Source: Salmonella bongori NCTC 12419
GTDB taxonomy: Bacteria > Pseudomonadota > Gammaproteobacteria > Enterobacterales > Enterobacteriaceae
NCBI RefSeq assembly: GCF_000252995.1
Contig: NC_015761.1
Location: 434,001 to 498,000 of the forward strand
Direction of reading: 5' to 3'
Length of the DNA: 64,000 bases
Below, piece by piece: positions 58,774 to 64,000 of the stretch (position 1 is its first letter; every line of letters starts with the position of its first letter). The position numbers and the translations under genes were made by a program. The notes beneath the pieces are model-generated. The model did no database searches, had not been told where the DNA came from, and was given only the letters and a program-made list of their open reading frames with translations.

Positions 58774-60648
58774 ATGAAAGGTCAAGAAACTCGTGGTTTT
58801 CAGTCAGAGGTTAAACAGCTTCTGCACCTGATGATCCATTCTCTTTATTCCAATAAAGAAATCTTCCTGCGTGAACTTATCTCTAACGCCTCAGATGCGG
58901 CGGACAAGCTGCGTTTTCGCGCACTGTCAAACCCGGACCTGTATGAAGGTGACGGCGAGCTGCGCGTGCGCGTCTCTTTTGATAAAGATAAGCGTACGTT
59001 GACCATTGCTGATAACGGCGTGGGGATGAACCGCGATGAGGTGATTGACCATTTAGGCACGATTGCTAAGTCTGGCACCAAATCTTTCCTTGAGTCGATG
59101 GGGTCCGATCAGGCGAAAGACAGCCAACTCATCGGTCAATTCGGGGTGGGTTTCTACTCCGCGTTTATCGTTGCCGATAAAGTGACCGTACGTACCCGTG
59201 CAGCGGGCGACAAGCCGGAAAATGGCGTGTTCTGGGAGTCTGCTGGCGAAGGTGAATATACCGTTGCGGATATCACCAAAGACGACCGTGGTACGGAAAT
59301 CACCCTGCACCTGCGTGAAGGCGAAGATGAATTCCTTGATGACTGGCGCGTGCGCTCCATCATCAGCAAATATTCTGATCACATTGCTCTGCCGGTAGAG
59401 ATTGAAAAACGGGAAGAAAAAGACGGCGAAACCGTCATTTCCTGGGAGAAAATCAACAAGGCTCAGGCGCTGTGGACCCGCAATAAATCTGAAATTAAAG
59501 ACGATGAGTACAACGAGTTCTACAAGCACATCGCGCATGATTTCACCGATCCGCTGACCTGGAGCCACAACCGCGTGGAAGGGAAGCAGGAGTACACCAG
59601 CCTGCTGTATATCCCGTCGCAGGCACCGTGGGATCTGTGGAACCGCGATCATAAGCACGGTCTGAAACTGTACGTACAGCGCGTGTTCATTATGGACGAC
59701 GCTGAGCAGTTCATGCCGAACTATCTGCGTTTTGTGCGTGGTTTGATTGACTCTAACGATCTGCCGCTGAACGTGTCCCGTGAAATCCTGCAGGACAGTA
59801 CAGTGACGCGTAATCTGCGCAGCGCGTTGACCAAACGCGTTCTGCAGATGCTGGAAAAACTGGCGAAAGACGACGCGGAAAAATACCAAACTTTCTGGAA
59901 ACAATTCGGCCTGGTGCTGAAAGAAGGCCCGGCGGAAGATCATGCCAATCAGGAAGCCATCGCCAAACTGTTGCGCTTCGCCTCTACCCATACAGACTCT
60001 TCCGCACAGACCGTGTCGCTGGAAGACTATGTTTCCCGAATGAAAGAAGGGCAGGAAAAAATCTACTACATCACCGCAGACAGCTATGCGGCGGCGAAAA
60101 ACAGCCCGCATCTGGAACTGCTGCGTAAGAAAGGCATCGAAGTGCTGCTGCTCTCCGATCGTATTGATGAGTGGATGATGAACTATCTGACCGAGTTCGA
60201 CGGTAAGGCGTTCCAGTCTGTTGCTAAAGCCGATGAGTCCATCGAAAAACTGGCGGATGAAGTCGACGAAAACGCGAAAGAAGCGGAAAAGGCGCTTGAG
60301 CCGTTCGTGGAGCGTGTCAAAACCCTGCTGGGCGATCGCGTGAAAGAGGTGCGTCTGACGCATCGTTTAACCGACACGCCGGCGATTGTCACCACCGATG
60401 CGGATGAGATGAGCACCCAGATGGCGAAACTGTTCGCTGCGGCCGGTCAGTCCGTGCCGGAAGTGAAATACATCTTTGAGCTCAACCCGGATCACATCCT
60501 GGTCAAACGTACTGCCGATACGCAGGACGAGGCGCAGTTCAAAGAGTGGGTAGAACTGTTGCTGGATCAGGCGCTGTTTGCCGAACGCGGTACGCTGGAA
60601 GATCCGAACCAGTTTATCCGCCGTATGAACCAGCTACTGGTGTCCTGA
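58774..60648 (+). CDS. htpG: Chaperone HtpG (bacterial Hsp90)
   Basis: ATP-dependent dimeric chaperone of the GHKL family. 624 residues from the ATG at 58774 ([20 protein letters not shown]). N-terminal ATPase with [27 protein letters not shown] and GQFGVGFYS motifs; middle domain with the ATP-contacting Arg in [19 protein letters not shown]-terminal dimer domain to VS. The 21 codons upstream belong to the promoter region. Confidence 0.98.
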   Translation: MKGQETRGFQSEVKQLLHLMIHSLYSNKEIFLRELISNASDAADKLRFRALSNPDLYEGDGELRVRVSFDKDKRTLTIADNGVGMNRDEVIDHLGTIAKSGTKSFLESMGSDQAKDSQLIGQFGVGFYSAFIVADKVTVRTRAAGDKPENGVFWESAGEGEYTVADITKDDRGTEITLHLREGEDEFLDDWRVRSIISKYSDHIALPVEIEKREEKDGETVISWEKINKAQALWTRNKSEIKDDEYNEFYKHIAHDFTDPLTWSHNRVEGKQEYTSLLYIPSQAPWDLWNRDHKHGLKLYVQRVFIMDDAEQFMPNYLRFVRGLIDSNDLPLNVSREILQDSTVTRNLRSALTKRVLQMLEKLAKDDAEKYQTFWKQFGLVLKEGPAEDHANQEAIAKLLRFASTHTDSSAQTVSLEDYVSRMKEGQEKIYYITADSYAAAKNSPHLELLRKKGIEVLLLSDRIDEWMMNYLTEFDGKAFQSVAKADESIEKLADEVDENAKEAEKALEPFVERVKTLLGDRVKEVRLTHRLTDTPAIVTTDADEMSTQMAKLFAAAGQSVPEVKYIFELNPDHILVKRTADTQDEAQFKEWVELLLDQALFAERGTLEDPNQFIRRMNQLLVS

Positions 60649-60654
60649 TAGCGG

Positions 60655-60735
60655 TTATATGAGGCCGGATGATGCTAACGCGTATCCGGCCTACTGATTC
60701 CAGGCCGGAAGGTTATTTATACCGCCATCCGGCAC
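60655..60735. repeat. REP/BIME elements between htpG and adk
   Basis: Three REP-like units (GGCCGGATGATG, TATCCGGCCTAC, AGGCCGGAAGG plus GCCATCCGGC) occur just after the htpG stop. adk's promoter follows near 60800. Confidence 0.85.
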
Positions 60736-60836
60736 TTTCTCTTCTTATTTTCGATTTTCCCCCCGTTAACCGTTTCAGCATCAGGCGGCTTCCTTGAGCG
60801 AACTGCGTGATGGTGGTATCGTTTAGCGCTTTTTAA

Positions 60837-63621
<2,785 letters not shown>

Positions 63622-63773
63622 AAAACGCTCCTTGTGAAAGTGAACCATTGTAAAAAACGCGGCTGGAGAAACTGCGATCCCGTCGTCCGATATTGAAACG
63701 CCATCGCCCATCGCGCCCATCAGAAGGAATGTGCTACCATGCAGCGCTCCGTTATTCATCCGTAAGCACAATC

Positions 63774-64000
63774 ATGAAATTTCCCGGTAAACGTAAATCC
63801 AAACACTATTTTCCCGTCAATGCGCGTGACCCGTTGTTGCAACAAATTCAGCCAGAACAGGAAACTAACGCCTCCTGGGTGGTCGGTATCGACCAGACGT
63901 TGGTGGATATTGAGGCGAAAGTGGATGACGATTTTATTACACGCTATGGATTAAGCGCCGGGCATTCTCTGGTGATAGAAGACGAGGTGGCGGAGAAGCT
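63774..64000 (+). CDS. gsk: Inosine-guanosine kinase, N-terminal part (cut by window edge)
   Basis: PfkB-family nucleoside kinase of purine salvage. The ATG at 63774 gives MKFPGKRKSKHYFPVNARDP and then VVGIDQTLVDIEAKVDD, matching E. coli Gsk; about 75 codons of some 434 are inside the window. Divergent from aes across 152 bp. Confidence 0.95.
   Translation, partial: MKFPGKRKSKHYFPVNARDPLLQQIQPEQETNASWVVGIDQTLVDIEAKVDDDFITRYGLSAGHSLVIEDEVAEK

Noticed and set aside
59053..60363. 436-codon open frame antisense to htpG
   Set aside because: It lies wholly opposite a highly conserved, codon-biased gene. Such long antisense frames come from RNY-type codon usage; no ribosome-binding site or family resemblance.

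Overview
The window is a chromosomal core segment of a gamma-proteobacterium of the Enterobacteriaceae, almost certainly Salmonella. The gene order from dxs through cyo, clp-lon, mdl, glnK-amtB, acr, dnaX and htpG to gsk is that of the enteric backbone. Two Salmonella-type features separate it from E. coli K-12: a cdsH-type cysteine desulfhydrase gene divergent from decR, and the rpmE2-rpmJ2 pair between pdeB and ylaC. Two things suggest a lineage distinct from the LT2 reference: thiI is followed directly by yajL, where from memory LT2 carries the phn (2-aminoethylphosphonate) cluster, and several proteins, for example the C-terminus of AcrR, differ from the LT2 sequences as I remember them. 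No lineage is claimed.

Layout: 1-2 kb isoprenoid operon xseB-ispA-dxs (dxs cut by the window edge); 2-7 kb thiI, yajL, panE, yajQ, yajR; 7.3-8.9 kb an AT-richer, lineage-specific insert with one unfamiliar gene (broken by a frameshift), flanked by two ~110 bp direct copies of a REP-type repeat; 8.9-13.7 kb cytochrome bo3 operon cyoABCDE; 14-16.9 kb ampG, yajG, bolA; 17-26 kb protein quality control: tig, clpP, clpX, lon, hupB, ppiD; 26-31 kb ybaV, fadM, queC, ybaE, cof; 30.6-35.8 kb cdsH/decR and the ABC pair mdlAB; 36-37.7 kb nitrogen-controlled glnK-amtB behind a sigma-54 promoter; 37.8-40 kb tesB, ybaY, atl and the 4.5S RNA gene ffs; 40-42.8 kb pdeB, the zinc-independent ribosomal pair rpmE2-rpmJ2 behind a Zur-type palindrome, ylaC; 43-44 kb maa, hha-tomB; 44.7-49.9 kb the acrAB efflux operon with divergent acrR; 50-53.4 kb mscK; a decayed rpn-family nuclease relic at 53.4-53.7 kb; then rsmS-priC, ybaN, apt, dnaX (with tau/gamma frameshift signal), ybaB-recR, htpG, adk, hemH, aes and the start of gsk.

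Most genes are full length against their E. coli orthologues, so starts were placed by ribosome-binding site plus family length. The region is strong in stress functions: clpP, lon and htpG each carry a sigma-32-like promoter. The only part I could not assign to a described system is the insert at 7.46-8.84 kb, encoding a predicted beta/gamma-crystallin plus Ig-like plus carbohydrate-binding-like protein without a signal peptide. The second broken element is the rpn relic. Everything else is ordinary enteric core. All family assignments and comparisons rest on reading the sequence and memory; no search was run.
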